This document shows, in pieces, positions 24,479 to 33,528 of a DNA stretch of 57,047 bases. Numbering within the stretch: the stretch's first letter is position 1; each line of letters opens with the position of its first letter. A program made the translations under genes and the position numbers. A model generated the notes under the pieces. It saw only the letters and a program-made list of their open reading frames with translations. It did no database searches and was not told where the DNA came from. The stretch comes from Pseudomonas sp. GM49 (lineage in GTDB: Bacteria; Pseudomonadota; Gammaproteobacteria; Pseudomonadales; Pseudomonadaceae). Location: NCBI RefSeq assembly GCF_000282355.1, contig NZ_AKJL01000179.1, positions 1-57,047 of the forward strand. The letters run 5' to 3'.

Positions 24479-25957
24479 ATGAATGCTTATGCGCTGGTCA
24501 TCAACAGATATCTGCTGCAAACGAAGATCGCGGGGTTGTCGCTGCTTGCATTCCTGACGGCCTGCACCGTTGGCCCCGACTATCAAACACCGACGGCGAG
24601 TTCGTCGCAGCACTATGACCCTCAAGCCGAGCAGCGTCTTGCCCGCGGCGCTGACCCACGCATCGACCTGGGCAAGAAAGTCAGTGGCGACTGGTGGACG
24701 GCCTTTCGCTCGCAGAAACTCGACCACGTGGTTCGTCGAGCCATCGACGGCAACCTGGACCTGGTGGCCGCCGATGCCACGATCCGGCAAGCGGCGTCTT
24801 CTGTTGCGGCGGCGCAGGGGGCGCTGTATCCGCAGGTCGATTTCGGCGCCGTGGCTGGTCGTCAACGGGTGCACAACACCAAGGAGCCCACCATCTCCAA
24901 TTTCTATGCGATTGGACCGCGGGTGGGTTTCGACCTTGATGTGTTCGGCGGCAACCAGCGATTGGTTGAACAGCAGCAGGCGTTTGCCGAGCTGCAAAAA
25001 CACCGCTACGAAGCGGCGTACCTGACCCTGACTGGCAATGTCGCCAGCCAGGCGTTGCTGGTGGCCTCCGCCAGCGCGCAGATGCAAGCCGTGGAAAAGC
25101 TGCTGGCCAATGACGCGAGGAACCTTGAGCTGGTGCGCATGGCCCACCTCAATGGTTCCACCACGCAGATCGATGTGTCGCTGGCCGAGACCCGTCTCGC
25201 CCAGGACCGCACGCTGTTGCCGCCCCTCGCTCAGCAGCGCGATGCGGCGCGCCATGCGCTGTCGATTCTGACGGGGAAGGGGCCGGCGGACTGGATCGCT
25301 CCCGACTTCGACTTGAGTGAGTTTGCCTTGCCGTCGAACATGCCGGTGAGCCTGCCTTCGGAAATGGCCCACGACCGCCCGGATGTGCTGCAAGCCGAGG
25401 CTCAACTGCACATGGCCAGCGCGGCGGTGGGTGTGGCGACGGCCAACCTCTATCCCCACGTTACGTTGTCGGCGTCCCTGGCGCAGGCGGCTTCGGGCAA
25501 TGGCGGCGCGGCACTCTGGGGTTTCGCTGCCGGGTTGGCCGGGCCGCTGTTCGATGGCGGTACGCTCAAGGCACAGCAGCAGGCCGCCGTCGACGGTTAC
25601 AAGGCGACGCTCGCCGGTTACCGGCAAACGGTCATTACCTCGTTCGGGCAGGTCGCCGACACCTTGCAGGCGATCAACCATGACGCCGAGGAACACCAGG
25701 CCCAGACCGATGCCTTGCGAGCGGCCGAGTCCAGTTTGCAGTTGAACCGGCAAGCCTTTGCGCAAGGCGAGAACAGCATCCTCCAGGTCCTGGAAGCGGA
25801 GCGTGCCTATGAGCAGGCGCTGCTGGGACAGATCCGCGTGAACACCGCGCAGTACCTCGACACCGTGCAGTTGTTTGTTGCGCTGGGCGGCAACGCCGTC
25901 GGTGCGTTCGAGCAACGCGTGGCGTCCGGCGATGGGCAGAAACCTTCGTATCAATAA
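24479..25957 (+). CDS. NodT-family outer-membrane efflux lipoprotein
   Basis: A 492-residue TolC/OprM-type channel. The lipobox LTAC puts the lipidated Cys near residue 33, followed by the family start TVGPDYQTP. Two OEP repeats span about 80-270 and 290-480, including the DLDVFGGNQRLVEQ and AGLAGPLFDGGTLKAQQ segments. It completes the pump with the two upstream genes. The start has GTGGAG 8 bases upstream. Confidence 0.92.
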   Translation: MNAYALVINRYLLQTKIAGLSLLAFLTACTVGPDYQTPTASSSQHYDPQAEQRLARGADPRIDLGKKVSGDWWTAFRSQKLDHVVRRAIDGNLDLVAADATIRQAASSVAAAQGALYPQVDFGAVAGRQRVHNTKEPTISNFYAIGPRVGFDLDVFGGNQRLVEQQQAFAELQKHRYEAAYLTLTGNVASQALLVASASAQMQAVEKLLANDARNLELVRMAHLNGSTTQIDVSLAETRLAQDRTLLPPLAQQRDAARHALSILTGKGPADWIAPDFDLSEFALPSNMPVSLPSEMAHDRPDVLQAEAQLHMASAAVGVATANLYPHVTLSASLAQAASGNGGAALWGFAAGLAGPLFDGGTLKAQQQAAVDGYKATLAGYRQTVITSFGQVADTLQAINHDAEEHQAQTDALRAAESSLQLNRQAFAQGENSILQVLEAERAYEQALLGQIRVNTAQYLDTVQLFVALGGNAVGAFEQRVASGDGQKPSYQ

Positions 25958-25980
25958 TGGCTGCGGCCTGGAGTAAAGAC

Positions 25981-26931
25981 ATGACCTATGAAGCCTTTCA
26001 CGACGGACTGCGCGATACCGGGTTTGTGCTCAACCATGGGGCGGTCGAGATGCCGGCGGTTGGATTCGGTACCTTGTTCCGCGATCTCGCCACCACGACC
26101 CAAGCGGTCAAGGAAGCGCTGGCCGCCGGTTTCCGCCATTTCGATTGTGCCGAGCGCTATCGCAACGAAGCACAGGTTGGCGTTGCGCTGAAGGAGGTGC
26201 TGGAAACGGGCAAGATCCGCCGCGAGGAGCTGTTCATCACCACCAAGCTGTGGAACACCAACCATCGTCCGGAGCGCGTCGAGCCCGCGTTCGAAGCCAG
26301 TTGCCAACGTCTGCAAGTGGACTACATCGACTGCTACCTGATCCACACGCCGTTTGCCTTTCGACCCGGCGAAAACCAGGACCCGAGGGACGAGCAGGGC
26401 AACGTCATCTACGACAACGGCGTGACGTTGATCGAGACGTGGCGGGCGCTGGAGCGACTGGTGGATGAGGGACGGGCCAGGTCCATCGGTGTGTCCGATA
26501 TCACGCTGGAGGCGCTGAAGGCGCTGGTCGCCGTCGCCCGGATAAAACCCGCCGTGGTGCAGGTCGAATCCCACCCTTATTTGCCGGAGTGGGAGTTGCT
26601 TGAATTCTGCAAGGTGCACGGAATCATCGTGCTGGCGTTTGCGCCACTGGGGCATGGCATGCAACCGAATGTGCTGGAAGACCCGGTGATCACCGGCATC
26701 GCCCGGCGCGTGCAGAAAACCCCGGCCCAGGTCGCACTGGCCTGGTCGGTGCAACGTGGGGTGGCGTTCCTGACCACCTCGGCAACGCCGAGCCATATCC
26801 GGGAAAATATCGATATCTCGACCTTGCCGCTCAGGGCCATGGTTGAAATTCAACAAGACATCACAACCCGTATACGCTTCAACTCGGTGGTTGAAACCGG
26901 TGTCCCCGGATTCATTCCGCGCAAGCAGTAG
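25981..26931 (+). CDS. Aldo/keto reductase
   Basis: A 316-residue NADPH-dependent carbonyl reductase. The tetrad is visible: Asp and Tyr in FDCAERYRNE, Lys in TTKLWNTNH, His in YLIHTPF. The C-terminal ATPSHIRENIDIS segment binds the NADP phosphate region. It may detoxify an aldehyde that the pump and regulators also handle. I prefer the ATG at 25981, with GGAG 7 bases upstream, over the ATG at 25957 that overlaps the previous stop. Confidence 0.88.
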   Translation: MTYEAFHDGLRDTGFVLNHGAVEMPAVGFGTLFRDLATTTQAVKEALAAGFRHFDCAERYRNEAQVGVALKEVLETGKIRREELFITTKLWNTNHRPERVEPAFEASCQRLQVDYIDCYLIHTPFAFRPGENQDPRDEQGNVIYDNGVTLIETWRALERLVDEGRARSIGVSDITLEALKALVAVARIKPAVVQVESHPYLPEWELLEFCKVHGIIVLAFAPLGHGMQPNVLEDPVITGIARRVQKTPAQVALAWSVQRGVAFLTTSATPSHIRENIDISTLPLRAMVEIQQDITTRIRFNSVVETGVPGFIPRKQ

Positions 26932-26995
26932 TTGCTGATGCCAGGGCGGTCCGTCACAGGACCGTCCTGCTTGCCTATCCCTTGAGGTGAAAACG

Positions 26996-27928
26996 ATGGA
27001 TGTTTTCCAGACCCTGCGCTGTTTCACGGCGGTCGCCCAAAGCGGCAGCTTCACGGCAGCGGCCGCGATGCTGGACACCACCACGACCAACGTTTCAAAA
27101 GCCGTTTCCAGCCTGGAGGCCAGGTTGCAGACGCGGCTGATCAACCGGACCACCCGGCGCCTGGCGTTGACCGAAGCCGGTGTGCGCTATTTGCAGCGCT
27201 GCGAGCGGATTCTGCAGGACATGCGCGAAGCCGACGAAGAGGCGGGCACGGCGCAGGTCATGCCCGCAGGCCGGCTGAAAATCCATGCCATGTCAGCCAT
27301 TGGCAACCATTACGTGATCGGTGCCATTGCCCGCTACCGAGAAATCTGGCCTTCAGTGTTGTTCGATCTGACCGTGACCAATCGGTTGCCGGATTTGCTG
27401 GAGGAGGGCTATGACATGTCGATCGTGCTGGCGCGGGACCTGCCCGACTCCGGATTCGTCGCCCAGCGGCTGGGCATCACCTACAGCATTCTCTGCGCCT
27501 CGCCTGAGTACCTGAGCCAACGCGGGATTCCCGAGTCGCCGAGTGATCTTGGCGGCCATGATTGCCTGCGGATCGTCAACACGGTCATGCCGGTCGAGCA
27601 CTGGGTATTTGAAGGTCCGCAGGGGATAGAAACATTCAGCACGCCGGTGTCGCCCTTTCACGTCAACACGGCCGACGCCATGACCTTCGCGATCAAGAAC
27701 GGGATGGGGATTGGCATTCAACCGATTGCTTCGGCCGTCGAGGGTCTGCGGGCGGGGACATTGGTGCGCGTATTGCCGGGGTATCGGCTTGAAGAGTTGA
27801 ACCTGTTTGCGATCTATCCGTCACGCAAGTTCGTGGATGCAAAAATAAAAACCTGGGTGGAATTTCTGAAGCATTCCATTCCGGGTGTGCTGGCGTCTGA
27901 TGAAAAAATTGTCGGTGGATCTGTGTAG
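26996..27928 (+). CDS. LysR-family transcriptional regulator
   Basis: A 310-residue regulator. Residues 1-60 are the LysR helix-turn-helix (AVAQSGSFTAAAAMLDTTTT); the rest is a periplasmic-binding-like effector domain with the NGMGIGIQPI segment near the C-terminus. It belongs to the AphB/DsdC-like CrgA group often next to oxidoreductases and pumps. It lies in the same direction downstream of the reductase and may autoregulate the group. I chose the ATG at 26996, eight bases after TGAGG. Confidence 0.85.
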   Translation: MDVFQTLRCFTAVAQSGSFTAAAAMLDTTTTNVSKAVSSLEARLQTRLINRTTRRLALTEAGVRYLQRCERILQDMREADEEAGTAQVMPAGRLKIHAMSAIGNHYVIGAIARYREIWPSVLFDLTVTNRLPDLLEEGYDMSIVLARDLPDSGFVAQRLGITYSILCASPEYLSQRGIPESPSDLGGHDCLRIVNTVMPVEHWVFEGPQGIETFSTPVSPFHVNTADAMTFAIKNGMGIGIQPIASAVEGLRAGTLVRVLPGYRLEELNLFAIYPSRKFVDAKIKTWVEFLKHSIPGVLASDEKIVGGSV

Positions 27929-27942
27929 CGTTGTGGCTGGCG

Positions 27943-27981
27943 CTGTACGCATGGAGTGTCGACCCTCCATCGTCCGTACAG
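27943..27981. terminator. Imperfect hairpin between convergent genes
   Basis: CTGTACG (27943-27949) pairs with CGTACAG (27975-27981), and ATGGAG pairs with CTCCAT inside. It lies between the LysR and DUF2790 3' ends and may act as a bidirectional transcript end. There is no U-tract on either side. Confidence 0.4.
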
Positions 27982-27984
27982 TGC

Positions 27985-28257
27985 TCACCCGTTCGAGCAA
28001 CCGGTGCCCATCACTTGATACTCAACGGTGCGGCGTTGGCCCCGGGAATCTTCATAGGTCATGCGCGCCGGAACCGGTCCGCATTCGTTGGCGATTTCCG
28101 ATACTTCGATGACGCGCTTGATATCAAGCCTGGTGCCGTATGTGTAGGTTTCAACCGGCGGTTGGCTGGTGGCGGCAGTCGAGTGGCTGTCGTCTGCAAA
28201 GGCCTGGGTGCCGGCGCTGCCAAGCGCAAGCAAGAGTGCGATGTTCAACAGTTTCAT
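27985..28257 (-). CDS. DUF2790 small secreted protein
   Basis: A 90-residue protein with a Sec signal peptide (about 1-22, ending in QAFA before DDSH). The mature part has two Cys and the YxYGxxLDIKRVI and YEDSRGQRRTVEYQ motifs of DUF2790, a Pseudomonas-restricted family of periplasmic proteins of unknown function, some induced by oxidative or copper stress. I chose the ATG at 28257, eight bases after GAGG. It appears monocistronic. Confidence 0.85.
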   Translation of the reverse strand: MKLLNIALLLALGSAGTQAFADDSHSTAATSQPPVETYTYGTRLDIKRVIEVSEIANECGPVPARMTYEDSRGQRRTVEYQVMGTGCSNG

Positions 28258-28480
28258 GATCTTCACCTCGTGGTTAAAGCGTTATCCCTTGAACGATTTC
28301 TCCCGCGTGAGTGGATAGCGCCTGCTTGGCTTTACTCACTTGGGTAGAACCGATGGTAGGCGTTTGGCAAGGGCGCAAATATCGGTCGGCGGGATAAACA
28401 CTGTTGCCGGATTGATCATGAATAGAGGGGGCATTGGGGCTTTGGCGGGGAGTCGGTCTCAAGACTTCTCCCCAGGCACA
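28258..28480. other. Intergenic region without visible feature
   Basis: About 220 bp between the DUF2790 promoter side and the Lrp remnant. I see no gene, repeat or terminator. Confidence 0.4.
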
Positions 28481-28810
28481 TCAGGAACTCTGCCGATCGA
28501 TATCGCGCCGCAGAACGACAGCGGTGGTGATGTCTTCAACGGATTCGTGACTGGCGACTGCATCTCTGACCCGGTTCAGATCATCGATGGTTCGCGATTC
28601 GACCTCAATGACCAGGTCGAGCTGGCCACTGACCGAGGAGATGCGTCGTACCTGCGAGTTTTGCGCCAGAAGGTCCAGCAGGCCCATTGCAGGTGTGCGT
28701 TTGAGGCATACAAGAAGGATTGCGCGAATCACGTTGGCATCGATTTCGCCGATATCGGCCCGGTAGCCTCTGATCACGCCATTGCGTTCAAGGTTGATGA
28801 CCCGCTCGCT
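28481..28810 (-). pseudogene. Lrp/AsnC-family regulator, N-terminal half missing
   Basis: The minus frame from 28810 reads SERVINLERNGVIRGYRADI and onward through the RAM ligand domain (AILLVCLKRTP, SGQLDLVIEV, DLNRVRDAVASHESVED). A TGA at 28811-28813 stands directly before it, exactly where the helix-turn-helix should continue. An intact protein would be about 150-160 residues; only about 110 codons remain, without the DNA-binding half. A truncated product could start at the internal ATG at 28777 and act as a dominant dimer partner, but decay is more likely. Confidence 0.7.
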
Positions 28811-28942
28811 TCATTCGCCTAGGGACCCTCCTTGAGCGGGCGCTGTGTCAGTCATTCAATATCTCTGTTTGCGCTATTCCCAGTGAGAGGCTGTTTTTGG
28901 CCGATGTCTGCCTGTCACCACCGTCAGCTCTGGGTTGTGGAT
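28811..28942. other. Intergenic sequence with dispersed repeat segment
   Basis: The stretch at 28889-28925 (TGGCCGATGTCTGCCTGTCA and beyond) resembles the minus strand of 12930-12960. No gene is seen. Confidence 0.4.
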
Positions 28943-29077
28943 TCAACCGGTCGATGCAACAGATTGGGCAAATCGTTCAGCGGGCGTTCCGTAGTTTAGT
29001 GTTTTCCGAGGGCGGCTGTTTAGCTGCCTTGCCACTTGATTGAGCGTGGCTTGCGAGTGATCCGCAAAGTCGGTCGA
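28943..29077 (-). mobile_element. IS30-family transposase C-terminal remnant
   Basis: The minus frame reads STDFADHSQATLNQVARQLN, then SRPRKTLNYGTPAERFAQSV, then ASTG and stop. This is the conserved end of IS30-family transposases (usually RPRKTLNYETPAE). Nothing in frame upstream continues the homology, so more than 80% of the gene is gone. It marks an old insertion and deletion beside the truncated Lrp gene. Confidence 0.8.
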
Positions 29078-29199
29078 AGCCAGGCGCAGCCTGCACGTTG
29101 TGAAAGGAGCGCTCCGAATGTGCAGATCGAATAACGCCCCATGCTGTGGCGCATAGCCGGGTATCGGTGCCGACGCTTTCGGCGACTTCGAGACGATAG

Positions 29200-30627
29200 T
29201 CAGGGCAGTGGTTGGAGACTGGTTTTGATGGTGGTGACCACACGGTTACGGCCTTCGTGTTTAGCGTGATACAGGCGTTGATCGGCTGTATGCAGAATTG
29301 CCCCGATGGTGTCGCCGTCGCTGCCGGATTGCGATACGCCGATGCTCACTGTGACCGCGGTTGACCGCTGCAGGCCATGAAAAGAATTATTAGCAACGGT
29401 GCCTCGCAGACGCTCAGCGATTACGTGCGCGCCTTCAAGTGAAGTTTGAGGTAGCAGTATCATGAATTCTTCCCCGCCCACTCGGGCTACGCCGTCATAC
29501 GGCCGGATCGAATCGAGGCATATCTCCACGAAACTCTTCAGGATGTCATCGCCAACCTGATGCCCGAAGCGATCGTTGATGGACTTGAAATTATCCAGAT
29601 CGAGTGCCAACACGGAGAACGGCGCACCGCCGCGTAGGGTCCGGCCAATTTCGACTTCGACCCGCTCCATGAACCGACGCCGATTATCAGCGCCTGTCAG
29701 TGGATCGGTCGCTGCAAGGTGTCCGAGTTCTTGATTGGCGCGCTGGAGTTCCTGCAGGGCGCTCTCGGTATACGCCATCGATTCGGCAAGACGCACCATC
29801 AACTCCTCTTGGCTGTAAATTTTCGAGAACGACCGTGTGGTGAGGAACGCTTGCACTACCCCATAGCTCAACATGAAGAATCCACCGGCGAAGATTGCAT
29901 GAGCGAGCCACCACATATGGTTCCACGGACGTGCAAGGATGAAGGCAAGAGATGACAGCGCGAACGCGGTGACCGAGATGACAAAAATCATCATCAGCGG
30001 CGAACGGATACGGCGCAGCAAGAGCATTATCACGGTCAATGTGGAAAGAACCAGGGCACCACCTTCCATCGAGAGGCGCACCGCGAGATTGCCGGCGATC
30101 GGCGAATTCGCGACGTACGCCACTGCCACGTCAACCAGCAGGAACAGTCCTATCCAGATCAACCAAAAGCGGGCCTTCATCCGTTGGTCCGCGGCATCAG
30201 GTGGGCGGTGGTACGACAGCATTCCGACTAACAGCAGAATCGACATGACCAGTCGAGAGGCCGGTCCATAAAGCAGGAAGAGCCAGATATTGTGGTGTGC
30301 AAGCCCGGTGAACGCACCGTGCAACGCGTAGATCAGGACAAAACCGAGAAAACCAAGCGTCATCCATCGCAGTAGCGGATCTCCCGATGACTGATAGCAG
30401 CGCCACGTTACGTAAGTAACAAACGAGCCTGCCAAGGTGGCTGCCGTGATCGCAACTATATGGAACAGGTGATTCTCGAATGTAAGCGAGGGGTCCTGAA
30501 AGAAGTATAAGTAGCCAATCAGATAGGCCGGAACAAGCGCAAAACCTGCAAGCAGCAAGAAGGCGTAAACCTTGGCCATGAGGCGAACGGCTTCAGGTGG
30601 CTCGCCAGTGGCGATGAGATTGCTCAT
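29200..30627 (-). CDS. Membrane-anchored diguanylate cyclase (GGDEF)
   Basis: A 475-residue enzyme that makes cyclic di-GMP from GTP. Seven to eight hydrophobic helices occupy about residues 15-260 (a MASE-like sensor), a short coiled coil (SALQELQRANQELGHLAATD) leads into the GGDEF domain, and the active site is GGEEF at 384-388. An RxxD inhibitory site (RPYD, 375-378) sits five residues before it, so product inhibition is expected. I chose the ATG at 30627 because GGAGGG precedes it; a longer N-terminus to 30693 is less likely. The sensed signal is unknown. Confidence 0.88.
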   Translation of the reverse strand: MSNLIATGEPPEAVRLMAKVYAFLLLAGFALVPAYLIGYLYFFQDPSLTFENHLFHIVAITAATLAGSFVTYVTWRCYQSSGDPLLRWMTLGFLGFVLIYALHGAFTGLAHHNIWLFLLYGPASRLVMSILLLVGMLSYHRPPDAADQRMKARFWLIWIGLFLLVDVAVAYVANSPIAGNLAVRLSMEGGALVLSTLTVIMLLLRRIRSPLMMIFVISVTAFALSSLAFILARPWNHMWWLAHAIFAGGFFMLSYGVVQAFLTTRSFSKIYSQEELMVRLAESMAYTESALQELQRANQELGHLAATDPLTGADNRRRFMERVEVEIGRTLRGGAPFSVLALDLDNFKSINDRFGHQVGDDILKSFVEICLDSIRPYDGVARVGGEEFMILLPQTSLEGAHVIAERLRGTVANNSFHGLQRSTAVTVSIGVSQSGSDGDTIGAILHTADQRLYHAKHEGRNRVVTTIKTSLQPLP

Positions 30628-31407
30628 GGTTCCCTCCAGGGTTGAATCCATCAAGCCAGCACCGGTCCGCTGTTGGAACCGCCTGCATGCCAACGGTCCC
30701 TCGCTGCATTACGCAAACATGGGATGGAGCGATCTTTGGCATTTCAATATTAGACTCCTTACCAATTTCTGCTGCAGAAGCAGATAAAAATGCTCACGCG
30801 AACGCAGTTCGCTAATGACGAATGTCTCGTTGTTTTCATCGGCCAAGGGCTAGCTGTCCTTCCTCCAAATCAGGTGGACACCATGCCTGGACGAGTCAGC
30901 CAGATGACTTTGCCGGATGCATACAGATAACCGGCCTTCAATGTGTCCACCGGACGGCTGTCTATGACTGATTCCATTTTTAATGCAAAGAATTCTAATA
31001 GAAGTGAAAAGTCATCAGTTCGTTCTCATTTCCAATGAACCGTAACGGTTAGGCTGAAGCACAACTGCCTCTTCGTGTAGGCCCGAACACTGATGGACGT
31101 TTCGCTTGATCCATGTGTAACGGCGTTTCCTGGCAGGTTTGATTTTTCTTTTGAGCGAGGCGGTAGGAATTTGTCCAGAGGGTGCCGGACCAGGCTGTTC
31201 ACTGCCATGGCGCAGTAGTGAATATCTCAGGCAACTGCGCCGTCACCGGCGATACATTGAGTCAGCGCGGAAAAAACATAATGGTCACCTTCCGACAAGA
31301 GAATGCGACCTCTCTCCTGTCGGTCCCTGCCATACATTTGAGCTTTTCCGCGCTTGGCAAAACTGTGCCCGAATGAGCGCGCCCTGTAATTCACGATGGT
31401 GGCGGGA
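30628..31407. other. 780-bp region without a confident gene
   Basis: Between the cyclase and the racemase. The base composition is more AT-rich than the surroundings around 30960-31060. A 64-codon plus frame at 31182-31376 (with VVNISGNCAVTGDTLSQRG) has no clear Shine-Dalgarno and I do not accept it as a gene. No hairpin with a U-run or repeat was noticed. Confidence 0.4.
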
Positions 31408-32637
31408 TTACTTCTCGACCAGTATTTTCGGGTTGGCGCTGCCCCAGACGGTATAGAGGTCGGCCAGAAGCGCGCCGTTGATCTCTTCGACTTCAGCCTG
31501 GCTGACTTCGCTTGCGCCTTGCTTGCCAAACAGCACTACTTCATCACCTGCCTTGACGTCGGGTGCATCCGAGACATCGACCATCACGGTGTTCATCGAA
31601 ACCTTGCCCACCACCGGCACGCGATGACCATTGATCAATACCACGCCTTTATTGGTGAACACGCGGCGATACCCATCGGAGTAACCGACCGTGATGTTGG
31701 CAAGTTTCGAATCGCGTGTCAGGGTGAAGGTGCGGTCGTAACCCACTGTGTTTCCAGCGGGATAGTTATTGACCGAGGCCACATGTGACTTGAATTGCAT
31801 CACGCGCCGATATTCAGTGCGCGAAATGACGGTATCGCCAAACAACGCGCCGCCCGTGCGCACCATGTCCAGGCGCGATTCGGGTACTTCCAGGGTGGCG
31901 AAGGAGTTGGCCGCGTGCAGGGTTATTTTCTTGCGATCGAGCTGGGCCACGTCCATCAGCCAGGCCGCTTGTTCGTTGAAGGTTGCCAGGCCCTTGCGTA
32001 CGTCGTCCTTATCCTCCACCGCGAAGTGGGTCATGATTGCGACCACTTCCAGATTCGGTACCTTTGTGATTGCCACGGCGTCTTTCTTGCCCTGTTCGGT
32101 GGCCATTTCCACGCCGTTACGGCTCATGCCGCTTGAGTTAAGGCCGATGTGAACCTGCAGTTTGCGACCGTGCTTATGTGCAAGATCGGACGCCTGGCGG
32201 GCGAAATCGAGGTTGCCAACCAGTTCCTCGACGTTGTACTGCAGAGCATTTTCCAGCTCCCCCAGGGAAGCGGTGCGAACACGGATTAACTGGCCTTTAA
32301 AGCCGCTTTCGCGAACCACTCGCGCCTCTTCGTTACTGGCGACCGCCACACACGGTACACCCAGCGCGATCACCGAAGGCATCACCAACCCGATACCATG
32401 ACCATAAGCGTCGGCCTTCAGTACCGCACAGAGTTTCGACTTGCCGGCCAACTCGGCTTGCAGGGCACGGATATTGTGCTCTAACGCGGTCTTGTCGATT
32501 TCAATCCAGGCATTACTGATTTGCGCAGTCAGCTCGGAGTTGCCGTTAGTGAGCGACAGCGGCGGCGCCGCCTGGGCCTGGCTCTGCAAAAAAAGCAGGC
32601 CGAGGGACAACGCTAGAACAGTACGGGTAAAGGGCAT
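31408..32637 (-). CDS. bsr: Periplasmic broad-specificity amino acid racemase (Bsr type)
   Basis: A 409-residue PLP enzyme converting L- and D-forms of several amino acids. A signal peptide (residues 1-23, ending AQA before APPL) sends it to the periplasm. The PLP Lys is K74 (KADAYGHG) and the opposing base is Tyr300 (VGYDRTF). Cys70 and Cys96 fit the disulfide, and Asn167, Arg173 and Asn174 (GLNSSGMSRN) fit the residue footprint that separates Bsr racemases from ordinary alanine racemases. It would feed non-canonical D-amino acids to the enzymes upstream (RidA, FAD oxidase). GGAG precedes the ATG. Confidence 0.9.
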   Translation of the reverse strand: MPFTRTVLALSLGLLFLQSQAQAAPPLSLTNGNSELTAQISNAWIEIDKTALEHNIRALQAELAGKSKLCAVLKADAYGHGIGLVMPSVIALGVPCVAVASNEEARVVRESGFKGQLIRVRTASLGELENALQYNVEELVGNLDFARQASDLAHKHGRKLQVHIGLNSSGMSRNGVEMATEQGKKDAVAITKVPNLEVVAIMTHFAVEDKDDVRKGLATFNEQAAWLMDVAQLDRKKITLHAANSFATLEVPESRLDMVRTGGALFGDTVISRTEYRRVMQFKSHVASVNNYPAGNTVGYDRTFTLTRDSKLANITVGYSDGYRRVFTNKGVVLINGHRVPVVGKVSMNTVMVDVSDAPDVKAGDEVVLFGKQGASEVSQAEVEEINGALLADLYTVWGSANPKILVEK

Positions 32638-32652
32638 TTGAAACTCTCCATG

Positions 32653-32685
32653 TAATCGGTCTTTTTATTATTCCGATACCGATTA
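32653..32685. promoter_or_regulatory. Inverted repeat upstream of racemase
   Basis: TAATCGGT (32653-32660) and ACCGATTA (32678-32685) are perfect 8-bp arms with 17 bp between them. A TA-rich stretch able to serve as the -10 region on the minus strand lies inside. This is a candidate operator 15-48 bp upstream of the racemase start; the regulator is unknown. Confidence 0.45.
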
Positions 32686-32827
32686 TTGGAAGGCGATGTA
32701 AGTTGCCGTTGTACGCCGCGTTCGAAGATGTAAAAACATGTAAGGAATTTGTTCGCGGCCGTTGTGGGTGCCGGTGTCTGCAATGTGCAAGTCGGGGATC
32801 GCTTCGCCTGTAGCTACATTAGTCAGA

Positions 32828-33253
32828 TCAGGCGACCCAGCGCATCACCTTCTCAAGGTGGCCAGTGTGCGCGTCCAGTTGTTCATTGAGAACTACAAAG
32901 CCCTGGTTCTCATAGAAATGGATACTACGCGCATTCGCCGAATACACAGTCAGCTGTAGAGTTGACTTGGATGCCATGGCGTCCGCGAGAAGCTGCGTAC
33001 CTATACCGTCCCCCTGACGTTCAGGCGATACGAATAGCGCGGCAAGTGTGTCTCCATATACAGAGCAGAATCCTGCTACCGTCCCGTCTGCCTCAAACAC
33101 TCGGGACATGGCGCCGGGTAGGTAGACGTCACGCATAGCATCAAGCTGGCTATGCCAGAATTCGGGGGCTATGAAGTGATGGGCCTGGATTGACGCTCGT
33201 AGCCAAATGTCCAATACGGGCTCCAGGTCAACGTTTCGAAAGTCGCGGATCAT
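32828..33253 (-). CDS. GNAT N-acetyltransferase (YiaC-like)
   Basis: A 141-residue acetyl-CoA-dependent acetyltransferase. It follows the E. coli YiaC pattern: opening MIRDFRNVDLEPVLDIWLRA, middle VFEADGTVAGFCSV, acetyl-CoA loop SPERQGDGIGTQLL, and ENQGF near the end. YiaC acetylates protein lysines, but this family also acetylates small amines; beside a racemase and D-amino-acid oxidase, N-acetylation of D-amino acids is an alternative. The start ATG is at 33253. It is separated from the permease by about 275 bp. Confidence 0.82.
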   Translation of the reverse strand: MIRDFRNVDLEPVLDIWLRASIQAHHFIAPEFWHSQLDAMRDVYLPGAMSRVFEADGTVAGFCSVYGDTLAALFVSPERQGDGIGTQLLADAMASKSTLQLTVYSANARSIHFYENQGFVVLNEQLDAHTGHLEKVMRWVA

Positions 33254-33528
33254 GAGGCCTCAACGATTGAGTCAGGAAGAAAACATTGTGTCATATGCGT
33301 GCTCCGCGCAACGGTCCTCCGTTTGCAGATCTGCCTGGCACTGATTCTGATCAAACAGCAATACTTGGCGCTGGAACTGTGACCGTCAACGCCAGCACCG
33401 GTTTGCTCTGGGCGTTGACAGTCTGTTTGGGCCGCTGGCATGAGTATCGCCCCGTACGGCCTGTCGATTCCGTTGACGGTCATGGTCGCACTGATCGTTT
33501 TTTTGCTCGGCACGCCACTATCGGCTGA
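33254..33528. other. Intergenic region between acetyltransferase and permease
   Basis: About 275 bp. A short hydrophobic plus-strand frame starting at 33440 (MSIAPYGLSIPLTVMVALIV) runs into the permease gene on the other strand and looks like a fragment of a lost transporter gene rather than a functional peptide. Nothing else is seen. Confidence 0.35.

Noticed and set aside
28977..29243. 88-codon minus-strand frame over the IS30 remnant
   Set aside because: The true transposase homology is in another frame; this frame is a shadow and also overlaps the 3' end of the cyclase gene.
31182..31376. 64-codon plus-strand frame before the racemase
   Set aside because: No Shine-Dalgarno, no recognisable family, and several competing frames of similar length.
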